Notes: generated from the sequence alone by a model not told the origin. 64,000 nucleotides of DNA from Paraflavitalea pollutisoli (GCF_029360705.1 NZ_JARKMX010000008.1:3154202-3218201); one strand, 5' to 3'. Positions 8,519-17,666 are shown, counted from the first letter of the stretch. Made by a program: numbers and translations.

Positions 8519-8583
8519 AAAAAAATGGTGCAGCGCTTAGCGATTCTAATCAGAGCCTTGACCAGCTATCTTTGCGCTGCACC
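8519..8583 (-). terminator. Long-loop terminator of the esterase gene
   Basis: A perfect 10-base inverted repeat, ggtgcagcgc (8527-8536) and gcgctgcacc (8574-8583), encloses a 37-base loop. Read on the reverse strand it is followed by ATTTTTTTT, so it should terminate the esterase transcript coming from 8640. The loop also contains TATCTTTG at 8567-8574 on the + strand. Confidence 0.65.
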
Positions 8584-8639
8584 GGGCGTTTGCCAATAGG
8601 TTATGATTAATTCTCGTATTGATTAAATGGTTAGGGAGA

Positions 8640-9539
8640 CTACTTACCTCGTTTATACTGCAACATCCACTCGTACATATTCATATTATTCTCTTTTGTA
8701 TTCACATTCAACGCCTGGCTCCAGGCATCATGACCGCCGGTAGCCCAAAGCGTCAGCTTAGCCTTGATCGGAGGATTGAGCGCATTGATCTTATTGACAT
8801 AGCCGGTTGAATTGCTGGCGGGCACCGTGCCATCGTCGGAGCGGTGAAAGGCCCATACTGCCAGGCCTGTGCTGGCCATCACCTTGGCCTTTGCATCATT
8901 CGGTCCCGAGGCACCACAAATAGGTACGATCGCCGCAATACGGGCACCATATTTACCACCATAATCCCAGGTATAACCACCGCCCATGCTCATCCCACTC
9001 ACATACATACGGGTAGTATCGACCCGGTATTTTTTGATGGCATAGGAGATCATGTCATTGATATCATTGGCCGTGGTGCTATAGTCCCACTTCTTGATCT
9101 GCGGTGTGATCACAATAAAAGAGAAATTCTGGTTGTTGACCTTGAAATTGGGCGGCCACACTTTGTGTTTGATCATGCCGGCAGGGCCCACATTGCCCGC
9201 ATTGGCGAGGTCAGTTGTACCATTGCCCAATTCGCCTATGCCATGTACGAATACCAGTAAGGGATAACGCTTAGTGGTACTGTCATACAAGTAAGGCAGA
9301 GCAGCGTGAAAGCCTCCTATGTTTTTGTTTACGTTCTCCGATAATGCCTTCTGATTGGGCAATTTCGTCTCTACCACATTGTTATACTTGTTCTCTACCG
9401 GCGGAGGCTTGGTACCGGGGTTACCGGTGGCCGGTTTCTCTGGTGTCTCTTCGATGGGAGTACCAGAATCTTTTTTACAGGAGGTGGCTGTTACGATGGG
9501 CACCAACAGTATCAGCAGGAATTTGATCGCGTTTTTCAT
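8640..9539 (-). CDS. Alpha/beta-hydrolase (esterase / PHB depolymerase-like) lipoprotein
   Basis: I chose the ATG at 9539, which gives 299 residues and a lipoprotein signal (LVPIVTATSCKKD, Cys near residue 20). A Thr/Pro-rich linker precedes the catalytic domain. The fold shows LLVFVHGIGELGNGTTDLAN, the nucleophile elbow VSGMSMGGG (Ser), an acid in HRSDDGTVP and a His in TGGHDAW, so the catalytic triad is complete. The sequence resembles prolyl oligopeptidase-like and feruloyl/PHB esterases found in polysaccharide-degrading Bacteroidota. The substrate is not predictable. The gene is monocistronic, with the terminator at 8519-8583. Confidence 0.85.
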   Translation of the reverse strand: MKNAIKFLLILLVPIVTATSCKKDSGTPIEETPEKPATGNPGTKPPPVENKYNNVVETKLPNQKALSENVNKNIGGFHAALPYLYDSTTKRYPLLVFVHGIGELGNGTTDLANAGNVGPAGMIKHKVWPPNFKVNNQNFSFIVITPQIKKWDYSTTANDINDMISYAIKKYRVDTTRMYVSGMSMGGGYTWDYGGKYGARIAAIVPICGASGPNDAKAKVMASTGLAVWAFHRSDDGTVPASNSTGYVNKINALNPPIKAKLTLWATGGHDAWSQALNVNTKENNMNMYEWMLQYKRGK

Positions 9540-9767
9540 AAGTTTAGACGTTGATTGATGTAACGGATCGGATGAGTCAAAGATGGTGCCATTTTGATCG
9601 CCGGTCAAGCGTAGAAGTGATCGAAATGTTAAAACCGTATTTATACGGGAGCAGCCGGAACATTACCAGCCACAAAACCGCGCTAAGCGGCCACTGTATT
9701 GAATTTCAGGTCACTCTGCCTTTTGACAATCATCAAAGCGATCACTGCTTGCGATATATCAAAAGAA
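9540..9767. other. Intergenic stretch without a recognised gene
   Basis: This stretch should carry the esterase promoter on the reverse strand. I see no convincing -7 box or open frame in it. Confidence 0.4.
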
Positions 9768-9800
9768 AACGGGTAATGCCCTTGCGTGACATTACCCGTT
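9768..9800 (-). terminator. Rho-independent terminator of the CNNM/CBS gene
   Basis: The stem aacgggtaatg / cattacccgtt (11 pairs, 11-base loop) is followed on the reverse strand by TTCTTTTG. It lies 28 bases beyond the stop of the CNNM/CBS gene. Confidence 0.8.
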
Positions 9801-9828
9801 ATATCGTGTACCCGGCGGGGTATTATCC

Positions 9829-11127
9829 TTAATCTTCTTCCATTTCCTCCTTGATGGCATCGGATATATTGATCAGCACCTTATCGATACGTTGTGCATC
9901 CATATCGACGATCTCCACCCGGAAGCCTTTCCAATCCAGGGTATCGCCCGTATGTGGTATGCGCTCCAGTTTGTGTAGAATAAAGCCTGCGAGCGTATCG
10001 AATTCCTGCTCGCCTTCGTGCATGTATTCCGTTTTACCAAACCGCGCGAGGAAGTCGTAAAAGGGGATCTGTGCGTCGATGAGGTAAGAGCCGTCCTGTC
10101 TTTCCACGATCTCATAATCCTGGTCATTGATCTCCGGCATACCACCTACGATGGCCTCGAGGATATCATTGAGCGTGATCATGCCCTGCACGCTACCATA
10201 TTCATCCACAATGAAACAGGCATGGTTGCGGGTAGCTTTGAATTTCTCCAGTACATTATAGGCCGTGACATTTTCCGGTACGAAAAGTGCCGGCTTCATG
10301 ATCTGTTTAAATAAGGTGAGGTCATTGGTGACATACATATCCTTGAGGGATATCATGCCTTTAATATTATCCAGGTCGTCCTCGCAGATTGGGTATACCG
10401 AGTGGGGCTCCAGCACGATCTTATCTTTTATGGATTGCTCGTTGTCGTTGACATCGAACCAGATAATATCGCTGCGGTGTGTCATCAGCGAGGTGATGTT
10501 GCGGTCGCCCAGGTGAAATACCCGCTCGATGATCTCCTGCTCTGCCTCTTCGATCGTACCCTGTTCGGTTCCTTCGCTGATGATGGCCTTGATTTCTTCT
10601 TCCGTTACCTGGTTGTCTTTTGCTTTGATGCGCAACAGGCTTACGATAAGCTGGGTCGATTTGGTCAGCAACCAGATAAAAGGATACGTGATGATGCTGA
10701 CGATTCGCATGGGGCCAGCTACTGCTTTCGCAATAGCCTCAGGTTTGGAGAGACCAATGCGTTTAGGTACCAGTTCACCCAATACCAACGAAAAATAGGT
10801 GATCAGGATAACCAGTACCGTAGTTGCCAGGCCACTGCTGTATTGCCGGAGCGAGTCGAACCCATTGAAATATTCCACCAGGTCCGTCTTCAACTGCTCG
10901 CCCGAATACACACCTGTCAAAATACCGATCAGCGTGATACCGATCTGCACAGTAGACAGGAAGTGGTCGGGATGATTGGCCAGCTTCAAAGCCTCTTTAG
11001 CCCGCTTATCGCCTTTGTTGGCCTGCGCTTCCAGCCTGGCCCTCCGGGAGGATACCAGCGCAATTTCGGCCATTGAGAATAATCCGTTCAGAAGTATAAG
11101 TCCAAGTATTATAAAAATCTCAGTCAT
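9829..11127 (-). CDS. CNNM/CBS-pair/CorC_HlyC membrane protein (hemolysin C family)
   Basis: The 432-residue protein has an N-terminal CNNM (DUF21) domain of four membrane helices beginning FIILGLILLNGLFSMAEIAL. A pair of CBS domains follows (about 205-330, with LEPHSVYPICEDDLDNIKGM and HACFIVDEYGSVQGMITLND), and then a C-terminal CorC_HlyC domain ending in RFEVEIVDM-like strands (FRVEIVDMDAQRIDKVL). Homologues such as YtfL, PaeA and MpfA export magnesium, cadaverine or other cations; the name hemolysin is historical. Its start overlaps the PAP2 stop by four bases (ATGA), so the two are co-translated. Confidence 0.92.
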   Translation of the reverse strand: MTEIFIILGLILLNGLFSMAEIALVSSRRARLEAQANKGDKRAKEALKLANHPDHFLSTVQIGITLIGILTGVYSGEQLKTDLVEYFNGFDSLRQYSSGLATTVLVILITYFSLVLGELVPKRIGLSKPEAIAKAVAGPMRIVSIITYPFIWLLTKSTQLIVSLLRIKAKDNQVTEEEIKAIISEGTEQGTIEEAEQEIIERVFHLGDRNITSLMTHRSDIIWFDVNDNEQSIKDKIVLEPHSVYPICEDDLDNIKGMISLKDMYVTNDLTLFKQIMKPALFVPENVTAYNVLEKFKATRNHACFIVDEYGSVQGMITLNDILEAIVGGMPEINDQDYEIVERQDGSYLIDAQIPFYDFLARFGKTEYMHEGEQEFDTLAGFILHKLERIPHTGDTLDWKGFRVEIVDMDAQRIDKVLINISDAIKEEMEED

Positions 11128-11753
11128 GTGGGCTGTTGATTTGTCGAAGCTAATCTAAGTATTCCGATCTTGTTATTAAATAATTTGCCGGTGAACAATC
11201 CAATTCCACAGCCTATCAGGGAGCCACAGATTACGTCGACTGGATAATGAACCCCCACATATACCTGCGTGTAGGCGATCACAAAAGCCCAGCCGAAAAA
11301 GAGGGCTGCCCAACGCCCCCAAACACTCCGCAGGGTCAGGTAAAAAAACATGGCCTGCGCAAAATGGCTACAGGCATGTGAAGAGGTAAAACTGGAGCTC
11401 CTGGGACAGTAATTGATAAAAAAGCGCAGCAACGGCGCCACCGCCGGATCCTGGCAGGGACGGTCGCGCATAACGATCTGTTTGATGATCTGGCTACTGA
11501 TGATATCTGCCAGTGCAGCGGTAAGGACCACGCCCAGCACCCACCATACTCCCCGCATGCCAAAATTCATGATCGTATATAAAATAAGGAACAAGTATAG
11601 CGGAATCCAGAACAATGTTTCCCTCATAAAAGGTAAAACAGCGTCCAGCGTCGAGCTGCTCCAATCCTGGTTTATGTGCGTAATGAGCCAGGTATCAAAG
11701 GGTTGTATCTGTTGCCAGATGGTTAATAGTCCCGAGGCAGGATCAATTATCAT
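11124..11753 (-). CDS. PAP2 superfamily membrane phosphatase
   Basis: This 209-residue integral membrane protein has the three PAP2 signatures: KQIVMRDRP (KxxxxxxRP), SSSFTSSHA (PSGH motif with Ser/Thr in place of Pro-Ser), and YTQVYVGVHYPVDV (SRxxxxxHxxxD form). Such enzymes dephosphorylate undecaprenyl pyrophosphate, phosphatidic acid or phosphatidylglycerol phosphate at the outer face of the inner membrane. The frame extends to 11777, but a perfect -7 box (TATTTTTG, 11766-11759) lies inside that extension, so I use the ATG at 11753; the mRNA would be nearly leaderless. It is followed by the CNNM gene with ATGA overlap. Confidence 0.88.
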   Translation of the reverse strand: MIIDPASGLLTIWQQIQPFDTWLITHINQDWSSSTLDAVLPFMRETLFWIPLYLFLILYTIMNFGMRGVWWVLGVVLTAALADIISSQIIKQIVMRDRPCQDPAVAPLLRFFINYCPRSSSFTSSHACSHFAQAMFFYLTLRSVWGRWAALFFGWAFVIAYTQVYVGVHYPVDVICGSLIGCGIGLFTGKLFNNKIGILRLASTNQQPT

Positions 11754-11758
11754 GGCAA

Positions 11759-11766
11759 CAAAAATA
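11759..11766 (-). promoter_or_regulatory. -7 promoter element of the PAP2-CNNM operon
   Basis: The reverse strand reads TATTTTTG, a perfect TAnnTTTG, ending only five bases before the ATG at 11753. No clear -33 TTG is seen at the usual spacing. Confidence 0.5.
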
Positions 11767-11812
11767 AAGAAAAGCAAGGATTCCCTTAATTTTAACGCCT
11801 TATTTCATTGTA

Positions 11813-13789
11813 ATGAAACGAATTATGAAGCTGCCTGCGATTGTTCGGTGGATATGCTGGACGGGACTTACGTTGCTGATACTGTTCACGCTGATGCGGT
11901 GGGGGCTTTATTTATTCTTTAATAGACAGGGAAATACGTTTGCAGACCTTTCCAGCAGCTTCTTCCTGGGCCTGCGTTTCGACCTACGCACCATTTCCAT
12001 CATACTCCTGGTGATGCTGTTGCTCGGTAGCCTGCCCTGGCTGCATCCTTTCAAAAGTAAGTATGGCCGGAAATTCTGGACCATCTTCCTATACATCATC
12101 GTATTCCTGGTGCTGTTCTTATTTGTAGTGGATTTTGCACACTACGCTTATCTGGTACAAAGACTGAATGCCAGCGTGCTGAATTATCTGGAAGATGCTG
12201 GTATTTCGATGAACATGGTTTGGCAATCGTATCCCGTGATCAGACTGGTATTGGGCCTGGTGATCACGACCTGGATGGTCATGTGGTTTATCCGCCGGGC
12301 TTACCGTCGCGTACGCAACCGTCCTTCCGCTGCCACGAAGCGCTCACGGATCATCAGCGCTGTAGTCTTGTTCCTGGTCCTCGGCTTTTTCATCTTTGGC
12401 CGCTTCGATCAGTACCCTTTACGATGGAGCGATGCGTTCGCACTGGGTAGCGATTATAAAGCTAACCTGGCACTGAATCCTTTCGAATCTTTCTTTAACT
12501 CATTCAAGTTCCGCAACAAGTACGATGAGAAGAAAGTAAAAACACTGTACCCAACGATCGCAAAATATTACAACCTCCCCCCTTCTGAAGCGCCTTTGAA
12601 CTATACCCGGACCGAGCAGCCCAATGCCAACGGCATCAGCACCAAGCCCAATATCGTATTGGTGATCTGCGAGTCTTTTAGTGCTTATAAAAGTTCGATG
12701 TGGGGCAATCCGCTTAATACCACCCCTTTCTTCGATAGCATGAGCCGCGCCGGTTTGTTTTTCGATCATTGCTTCACGCCTACTTATGGTACGGCACGTG
12801 GCGTGTGGGCAACGATTACCGGTACACCGGATGTAGAAACCCCGAAAACGGCCAGCCGCAATCCGGGCGCTGTAGATCAGCATAGCATCATCAACGACTT
12901 TACTGGTTATGAGAAGTTTTATTTCTTAGGAGGCAGTGCCAGTTGGGCCAATATACGTGGCCTGCTCACCAATAATATCAATGGACTGAAACTGTATGAA
13001 GGCGAAGATTATCAATCACCCCGCGTCGACGTGTGGGGCATTAGTGATAAGAATCTCTTCCTGGAAGCCAACAAAGTGTTAGGCCAACAGGATAAACCTT
13101 TCTTCGCTGTGATACAAACGGCAGACAACCACCGGCCCTATACGATCCCCGAAGAAGACCGGCAGGAATTCAACAAAGTAAATGTGTCGTCGGATTCCCT
13201 GCGCCGCTTTGGATTTGAGAATATCGAAGAGCTGAATGCCTTCCGGTACACCGATTTCAGCTACCGGAAATTCATCGAAGCAGCACGAAAAGAAAAGTAT
13301 TTCAACAATACCATCTTTGTATTCATCGGCGATCATGGTATTCCCGGCAATGCGGGTGACATGTTTCCGCAGGCGTGGACGGAACAAAGGCTTACCTCCA
13401 TGCACGTTCCCTTGCTGTTCTATAGCCCGGGGCTCGTGCAGCCACGTCGTTCCCGTGTTATATGTTCGCAATTGGATGTATTGCCTACCATCGCCGGCCT
13501 TTCCAATATCGGCTATACCAATACAACGCTGGGTAAAAATCTTCTGGATACGACCAGTCAGGCCTTTGCCTTTATTTTCGATCCCGATAACAATCTCTCT
13601 GGTATCGTGAAGGGCAATTACTTTTACCGTCAGCAGAAAACCGGCCAGGGAGAACTGTTTTCCATTATCAACAACGAGACTCCTGTTGGGGATACCGCAG
13701 CTGCTGCCCGTCGCGAATTGGGTCAACTGACGGAAGCCCTGCATGAAACGGCGAAGTACCTGTTGTTGAATAATAAAAAGAAACATTAA
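11813..13789 (+). CDS. LtaS-like sulfatase-fold phosphotransferase
   Basis: The 658-residue protein has five N-terminal transmembrane helices (to about residue 200) and a C-terminal alkaline-phosphatase/sulfatase domain facing the periplasm. Signatures are NIVLVICESFSAYKSSMWG (first metal site Glu), a likely nucleophile Thr in CFTPTYGTARGVWATITG, TADNHRPYTIP, and FVFIGDHGIPGN (metal-binding Asp-His). The architecture is that of lipoteichoic acid synthase and of phosphoglycerol or phosphoethanolamine transferases. In a Gram-negative Bacteroidota it probably decorates a glycan or lipid with phosphoglycerol or phosphoethanolamine; the substrate is not known. An alternative start MKLPAIV lies 12 bases on. 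Confidence 0.9.
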   Translation: MKRIMKLPAIVRWICWTGLTLLILFTLMRWGLYLFFNRQGNTFADLSSSFFLGLRFDLRTISIILLVMLLLGSLPWLHPFKSKYGRKFWTIFLYIIVFLVLFLFVVDFAHYAYLVQRLNASVLNYLEDAGISMNMVWQSYPVIRLVLGLVITTWMVMWFIRRAYRRVRNRPSAATKRSRIISAVVLFLVLGFFIFGRFDQYPLRWSDAFALGSDYKANLALNPFESFFNSFKFRNKYDEKKVKTLYPTIAKYYNLPPSEAPLNYTRTEQPNANGISTKPNIVLVICESFSAYKSSMWGNPLNTTPFFDSMSRAGLFFDHCFTPTYGTARGVWATITGTPDVETPKTASRNPGAVDQHSIINDFTGYEKFYFLGGSASWANIRGLLTNNINGLKLYEGEDYQSPRVDVWGISDKNLFLEANKVLGQQDKPFFAVIQTADNHRPYTIPEEDRQEFNKVNVSSDSLRRFGFENIEELNAFRYTDFSYRKFIEAARKEKYFNNTIFVFIGDHGIPGNAGDMFPQAWTEQRLTSMHVPLLFYSPGLVQPRRSRVICSQLDVLPTIAGLSNIGYTNTTLGKNLLDTTSQAFAFIFDPDNNLSGIVKGNYFYRQQKTGQGELFSIINNETPVGDTAAAARRELGQLTEALHETAKYLLLNNKKKH

Positions 13790-13823
13790 GATAATATCAC
13801 GCGCAATTGACAATTGCCGGTAA

Positions 13824-13854
13824 GCACCCCTGTTTGGGGGCATTTAATGGCCCC
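13824..13854. other. Overlapping alternative hairpins downstream of the LtaS-like gene
   Basis: GCACCCC-tgttt-GGGGGC forms one hairpin; the same G-run can instead pair as GGGGGCAT with ATGGCCCC just downstream. No T-run follows, so termination is uncertain. Confidence 0.35.
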
Positions 13855-13971
13855 GTAATATGAACAACCGTTTGCCCTTGCTTATCCACAACTGCACGTG
13901 AAGTCTTTATAATTGACTAATTTCCCGGCTCGATGCTTGTCTGTCTCATCCTAAAATACCCATAAGTGGTA

Positions 13972-14002
13972 TTTCTGCGTGGTAGCAAACACCCTATTTT
14001 TG
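13972..14002 (+). promoter_or_regulatory. Promoter of glmM
   Basis: TATTTTTG at 13995-14002 perfectly matches the -7 consensus. TTTC at 13972-13975 sits 19 bases upstream as a near-match -33 box. The predicted start of transcription is about 18 bases before the GTG start codon. Confidence 0.6.
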
Positions 14003-14026
14003 TAACTGATAAAAACTCATGGCACT

Positions 14027-15406
14027 GTGGCATTGATCAAAAGCATATCAGGCATTCGCGGTACAATTGGCGGAAAATCTGGTGATAATTTAACTCCTCT
14101 CGACGTTGTAAAGTTTTCAGCAGCTTATGGCAGCTGGTTATTGGGCAAAGGGACCAACCGTAAAGTAGTGATTGGTCGCGATGGCCGTATCAGCGGATCC
14201 ATGGTACAACAACTTGTTGTCAACACATTGATCGGCCTCGGCATCGACGTGGTCGATGTGGGACTGTCTACCACTCCTACTGTTGAATTGGCCGTTGTTT
14301 GGGAAAAAGCAGCGGGAGGTATCATCATCACCGCCAGTCACAATCCCAAAGAATGGAATGCCCTCAAGCTCCTGAATGAAAAGGGCGAGTTCATCAGTGC
14401 TGCCGACGGCGCGATCGTACTGGAAAAGGCCAGCAAAGAAGATTTTGCCTTTGTGGGTGTAGACAAGCTCGGTACTTATACTGTTAGTGATTCCACTTTA
14501 CAGCAACATATTGACGCGATCCTGGAATATCCGCTGGTACACGTAGAAGATATCCGTAAAAAGAACTTCAAGGTCGTGGTAGATGTGATCAATTCTACCG
14601 GCGCCCTCTTCGTACCCCCCTTGTTAAAAGCGCTCGGAGTAGCAGAAGTGATCCTGCTGAATGGAGAACTGAACGGCAAGTTTGCCCACAATCCCGAACC
14701 GCTTCCCGAAAACCTTACCGAACTGAGCAACGCCGTGCGTAAGCACAAAGCCGATATCGGTATTGCTGTAGACCCGGATGTAGACCGCCTGTGTTTCGTT
14801 TGTGAAGACGGCAGCATGTTTGGTGAAGAATATACACTGGTGGCTGTGGCAGATTACATACTCAGCCAACGGAAGGGTAATACGGTCAGCAATATGAGCA
14901 GCACCAAGGCGCTGAAAGAAGTAACGATCAAGCATGGTGGAGAATACCACCCTTCTGCCGTGGGCGAGGTCAATGTCGTGACGAGGATGAAAGAAGTGAA
15001 CGCAGTGATCGGTGGTGAAGGCAATGGCGGTATCATTGTGCCCGATTTCCATTATGGCCGTGATGCCCTGATCGGTATCGGATTGTTCCTGAGTTCGCTC
15101 GCTACGCACAAGAATGGCATGAAATCATTCAGGAACCGTTATCCGGATTATTTCATTTCCAAGAACAAGATCGAGCTGGAAAATGGCATCGACGTAAAAG
15201 CCATCTTCGAACGTATACAGAAAAAATACAAGAACCAGCCGGTAAACACGGAAGACGGTTTGAAGATTGAATTCGACAGCGATTGGGTACACCTCCGCAC
15301 GTCCAATACGGAGCCAATCATCCGGATCTATGCAGAAAGTAATTTTGAAACGACCGCCAACAACATCGCGTTGCGTTTGATGCAGGATATCAAGGAGTCC
15401 TTGTAA
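14027..15406 (+). CDS. glmM: Phosphoglucosamine mutase
   Basis: The 459-residue enzyme belongs to the alpha-D-phosphohexomutase family and should interconvert glucosamine-6-P and glucosamine-1-P for UDP-GlcNAc, peptidoglycan and LPS synthesis. It begins ALIKSISGIRGTIGG; the phosphoserine loop is IIITASHNPKEWNALK (Ser near residue 103), the metal loop is AVDPDVDRLCF, the sugar loop GGEGNGG, and the phosphate-binding end RTSNTEPIIRIY. It starts at GTG; the nearby ATG at 14019 is out of frame and stops after five codons. Archaeal-type and bacterial mutases of this family look alike, so phosphomannomutase activity is a lesser alternative. Confidence 0.92.
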   Translation: MALIKSISGIRGTIGGKSGDNLTPLDVVKFSAAYGSWLLGKGTNRKVVIGRDGRISGSMVQQLVVNTLIGLGIDVVDVGLSTTPTVELAVVWEKAAGGIIITASHNPKEWNALKLLNEKGEFISAADGAIVLEKASKEDFAFVGVDKLGTYTVSDSTLQQHIDAILEYPLVHVEDIRKKNFKVVVDVINSTGALFVPPLLKALGVAEVILLNGELNGKFAHNPEPLPENLTELSNAVRKHKADIGIAVDPDVDRLCFVCEDGSMFGEEYTLVAVADYILSQRKGNTVSNMSSTKALKEVTIKHGGEYHPSAVGEVNVVTRMKEVNAVIGGEGNGGIIVPDFHYGRDALIGIGLFLSSLATHKNGMKSFRNRYPDYFISKNKIELENGIDVKAIFERIQKKYKNQPVNTEDGLKIEFDSDWVHLRTSNTEPIIRIYAESNFETTANNIALRLMQDIKESL

Positions 15407-15428
15407 CCGCAGTACTCCACGTAATAGA

Positions 15429-15484
15429 AGACCCGTCAGGCAATTCCCCTACCAGGGAAGGGACCTGACAGGTCTTTGTCTTTT
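15429..15484 (+). terminator. Terminator of glmM
   Basis: A 12-base stem with one mismatch (agacccgtcagg / cctgacaggtct) encloses a second small stem and is followed by TTGTCTTTT. It lies between glmM and the parvulin gene. Confidence 0.75.
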
Positions 15485-15498
15485 AGTACCTTTACCCT

Positions 15499-16131
15499 AT
15501 GAAACCGATCATTGTGCTGCTCCTCTTACTGGCTTTGGCTCCTGTACTCTTCGCGCAGCGAAAATCGGTAGCGCAGATCAAGGCGGAGCTCGAGAAGGCG
15601 ACCAACGGCCCCTTGTATGTCAAGGAGGTGCTGAAAAAACGGTTTGTGATCGACACCATCCTGGTGCGTAGCCCACAGTCTTTTTTTGGCCTGCCCGACA
15701 GCCTGGCCTATCATGGCAAGGTAGGCAAGGTATATGGCCCGTACCACAATGGAAAAACGCTGGTGCAGATACTGGCCAAGGCCAATGCCACGTTTAATCA
15801 CCCGGGACAGATCTTCCTCGACACCTCGGTGTTTTCCAAAAGGTTTGCGGATTCGCTGTCAGACAATATCATACAACGTGTACGAAGCGGAGCAGCCAGT
15901 TTCGAAACGATGGCACAAACCTATTCGATGGGGGGCGAAGCGATCACCAAAGGTGATCTGGGTTGGGTGGCCGTGGGTTACATGATGCCGCAGATCGAGC
16001 AGGAACTGGCCCGGCGGAAGAAAGGAGATCTGTTCAAAGTATGGACTGCCAATGGCGTTCACATCATCCGCAAGCTCGACGATCCCAAACAGGACATTGG
16101 TTCTGCGCTGATGCTGCGCATTTTTTTATAA
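15499..16131 (+). CDS. Exported parvulin-type peptidyl-prolyl isomerase
   Basis: The 210-residue product has a signal peptide (ALAPVLFAQRKS) and a C-terminal parvulin (rotamase) domain: ASFETMAQTYSMGGEAITKG, DLGWVAVGYMMPQIEQELA, KGDLFKVWTANGVHIIRKLDD. The family assists folding of outer-membrane or secreted proteins in the periplasm. The N-terminal helical part is short, so it is a stand-alone domain rather than a SurA or PpiD. A small lipoprotein gene follows 24 bases on and could be in the same transcript. Confidence 0.85.
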   Translation: MKPIIVLLLLLALAPVLFAQRKSVAQIKAELEKATNGPLYVKEVLKKRFVIDTILVRSPQSFFGLPDSLAYHGKVGKVYGPYHNGKTLVQILAKANATFNHPGQIFLDTSVFSKRFADSLSDNIIQRVRSGAASFETMAQTYSMGGEAITKGDLGWVAVGYMMPQIEQELARRKKGDLFKVWTANGVHIIRKLDDPKQDIGSALMLRIFL

Positions 16132-16155
16132 TCACCCCAGCTACCATCAACCAGT

Positions 16156-16395
16156 ATGAAAAAGCTGCTAATCATGGGCTGTTTCGGAATGGCTTCCTGC
16201 CAGGAAGCGACTACCACCGTACCACATCTTATAAAGGATGCCGAAGAAAGGCGCCAAAAAAGCGACAGTATTATGAAAGCATTTAAAGAAGTTAATGAAT
16301 CCATCAAGGCTTCTAACAAGGCAGTTCCCGGCACCAATGACTCAGCCTTGCAACGACTTGACAGCCTGGCTAAGGGCGTGGGAGCATTCAAATAG
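16156..16395 (+). CDS. Small lipoprotein (79 residues)
   Basis: The product starts with a lipoprotein signal ending GMASC (Cys near residue 15) and continues as an almost wholly helical, charged sequence (LIKDAEERRQKSDSIMKAFK) with a heptad-like pattern. No named family is recognised. It lies 24 bases after the parvulin gene on the same strand and converges with aroQ. Confidence 0.7.
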   Translation: MKKLLIMGCFGMASCQEATTTVPHLIKDAEERRQKSDSIMKAFKEVNESIKASNKAVPGTNDSALQRLDSLAKGVGAFK

Positions 16396-16411
16396 CAGCC
16401 CGCGCAATAAC

Positions 16412-16834
16412 CTACTGCCGGGTCAGCAGAAACTGCAAAGCCAATTCATAGCCTTTCAGCCCCAGGCCGATAATACTTCCGGCAGCCTTGGCAGATACAT
16501 GGGATAATTTACGGAACTCTTCCCGCGCGTGTACATTGGAGATATGTACTTCTACTACGCGCGTTTTGATGGCAGCGATAGCGTCGCCGATCGCTACTGA
16601 GGTATGGGTATAGGCAGCGGGATTCATGATGATGCCATCGTAATCAAATCCTACTCGCTGCAGTTCATTGACCAGCTCCCCTTCTATGTTGCTTTGAAAA
16701 TAGTGCAACTCGACCTGGGGGTATTGTGCTTTCAGGGCTTCGAAAAAGGCTTCGAAAGACTGGCTGCCGTAGATGCCAGGTTCACGTTTGCCCAATAAGT
16801 TCAGATTTGGTCCGTTGATGATGGCTATTTTCAT
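16412..16834 (-). CDS. aroQ: Type II 3-dehydroquinate dehydratase
   Basis: The 140-residue enzyme catalyses the third step of the shikimate pathway, 3-dehydroquinate to 3-dehydroshikimate. Type II hallmarks are complete: the start IAIINGPNLNLLGKREPGIYG with the catalytic Arg/Tyr loop, QSNIEGELVNELQ, IIMNPAAYTHTSVAIGDAI and VEVHISNVHAREEFR with the catalytic His. Length is normal. Neighbours on both sides are unrelated lipoproteins, so it is probably monocistronic. Confidence 0.96.
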   Translation of the reverse strand: MKIAIINGPNLNLLGKREPGIYGSQSFEAFFEALKAQYPQVELHYFQSNIEGELVNELQRVGFDYDGIIMNPAAYTHTSVAIGDAIAAIKTRVVEVHISNVHAREEFRKLSHVSAKAAGSIIGLGLKGYELALQFLLTRQ

Positions 16835-16880
16835 GCGTTGTGCTGTTGTGCCAAAAATACAATAATGCAGGGATTACCGC

Positions 16881-17666
16881 TTAGGGGCAGCTGTAATAAT
16901 AGTGGCGGGTAGCAGTGAATTCAATGTTGTTGTTGGTCATATTCCGGAGGCGGGCGATAGACGTTACTACCTTTCCCTGCGTATTGAGCCCATAGCTGAT
17001 CTCGTAGCTCAGGCCACCGTTTTGGATCGTTTTAGGTAACAACTTCGATTGGTGTATGAACATATAAGCCGGGAATATATCATCCATGCCCAGGAAATTA
17101 CCGTAGTTGTAATATGCCAGGTCACCGAATGGATTGGGAATATCCGTGTACGTGATTTGCCATACGCCCTGCGAGGCATTACTGGGATTGAATTCTTCAA
17201 ACTTCGTCAGGTTGCCCGCCGCGTCGTGGGCGAAGGTATAGTTCCAGGTGGGTTCCCAGGTATTGATATTGAGGTAAAAACTGGCGGCAACCGACAATTG
17301 GTCGCCAGCCGCATATTGCATGGTGGTTTTGTTTCCCAGCCCTTCTACTTCGATCACTTTGCCCACCGGGTTGTATTTGAAACCGAATCCCCCGCCCGAT
17401 AAAAAGCCATAAAAATCTGGATACTTATTATTGCCCGAGTAGGTTGGCGTAAGGGTGTCCGAGTAGGAACTATCGATCAAAACGGCTATCCGCTTTTGTG
17501 CATCGTATTTGATGATGAAGACGCTATCATCGATCCCTGTTCCCTGCACAATGCGGGTCAGCAGGCAATCGCCCGGAGGAGGGGTCGCATCGAAGTCATT
17601 GACTTCCTTCTGACAGGCTACAACGACGAAGACAAGGGACAGCAGCAGCAGGTATTGATTCCTCAA
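16881..17666 (-). CDS. Hypothetical lipoprotein with YD-like beta repeats
   Basis: The 261-residue protein has a lipoprotein signal (SLVFVVVACQKEVND, Cys near residue 18). The mature part alternates short beta strands such as FIIKYDAQKRIAVLI, FKYNPVGKVIEVEG, FAHDAAGNLTKFEEF and ISYGLNTQGKVVTSIARL, a pattern seen in Bacteroidota DUF4595-like and RHS/YD-related surface lipoproteins. Function is unknown; it is likely exposed on the outer membrane. No operon partner is evident. Confidence 0.75.
   Translation of the reverse strand: MRNQYLLLLSLVFVVVACQKEVNDFDATPPPGDCLLTRIVQGTGIDDSVFIIKYDAQKRIAVLIDSSYSDTLTPTYSGNNKYPDFYGFLSGGGFGFKYNPVGKVIEVEGLGNKTTMQYAAGDQLSVAASFYLNINTWEPTWNYTFAHDAAGNLTKFEEFNPSNASQGVWQITYTDIPNPFGDLAYYNYGNFLGMDDIFPAYMFIHQSKLLPKTIQNGGLSYEISYGLNTQGKVVTSIARLRNMTNNNIEFTATRHYYYSCP

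Noticed and set aside
10402-11076. 224-residue + strand frame over the CNNM/CBS gene
   Set aside because: Antisense shadow of a protein with clear CNNM and CBS domains.
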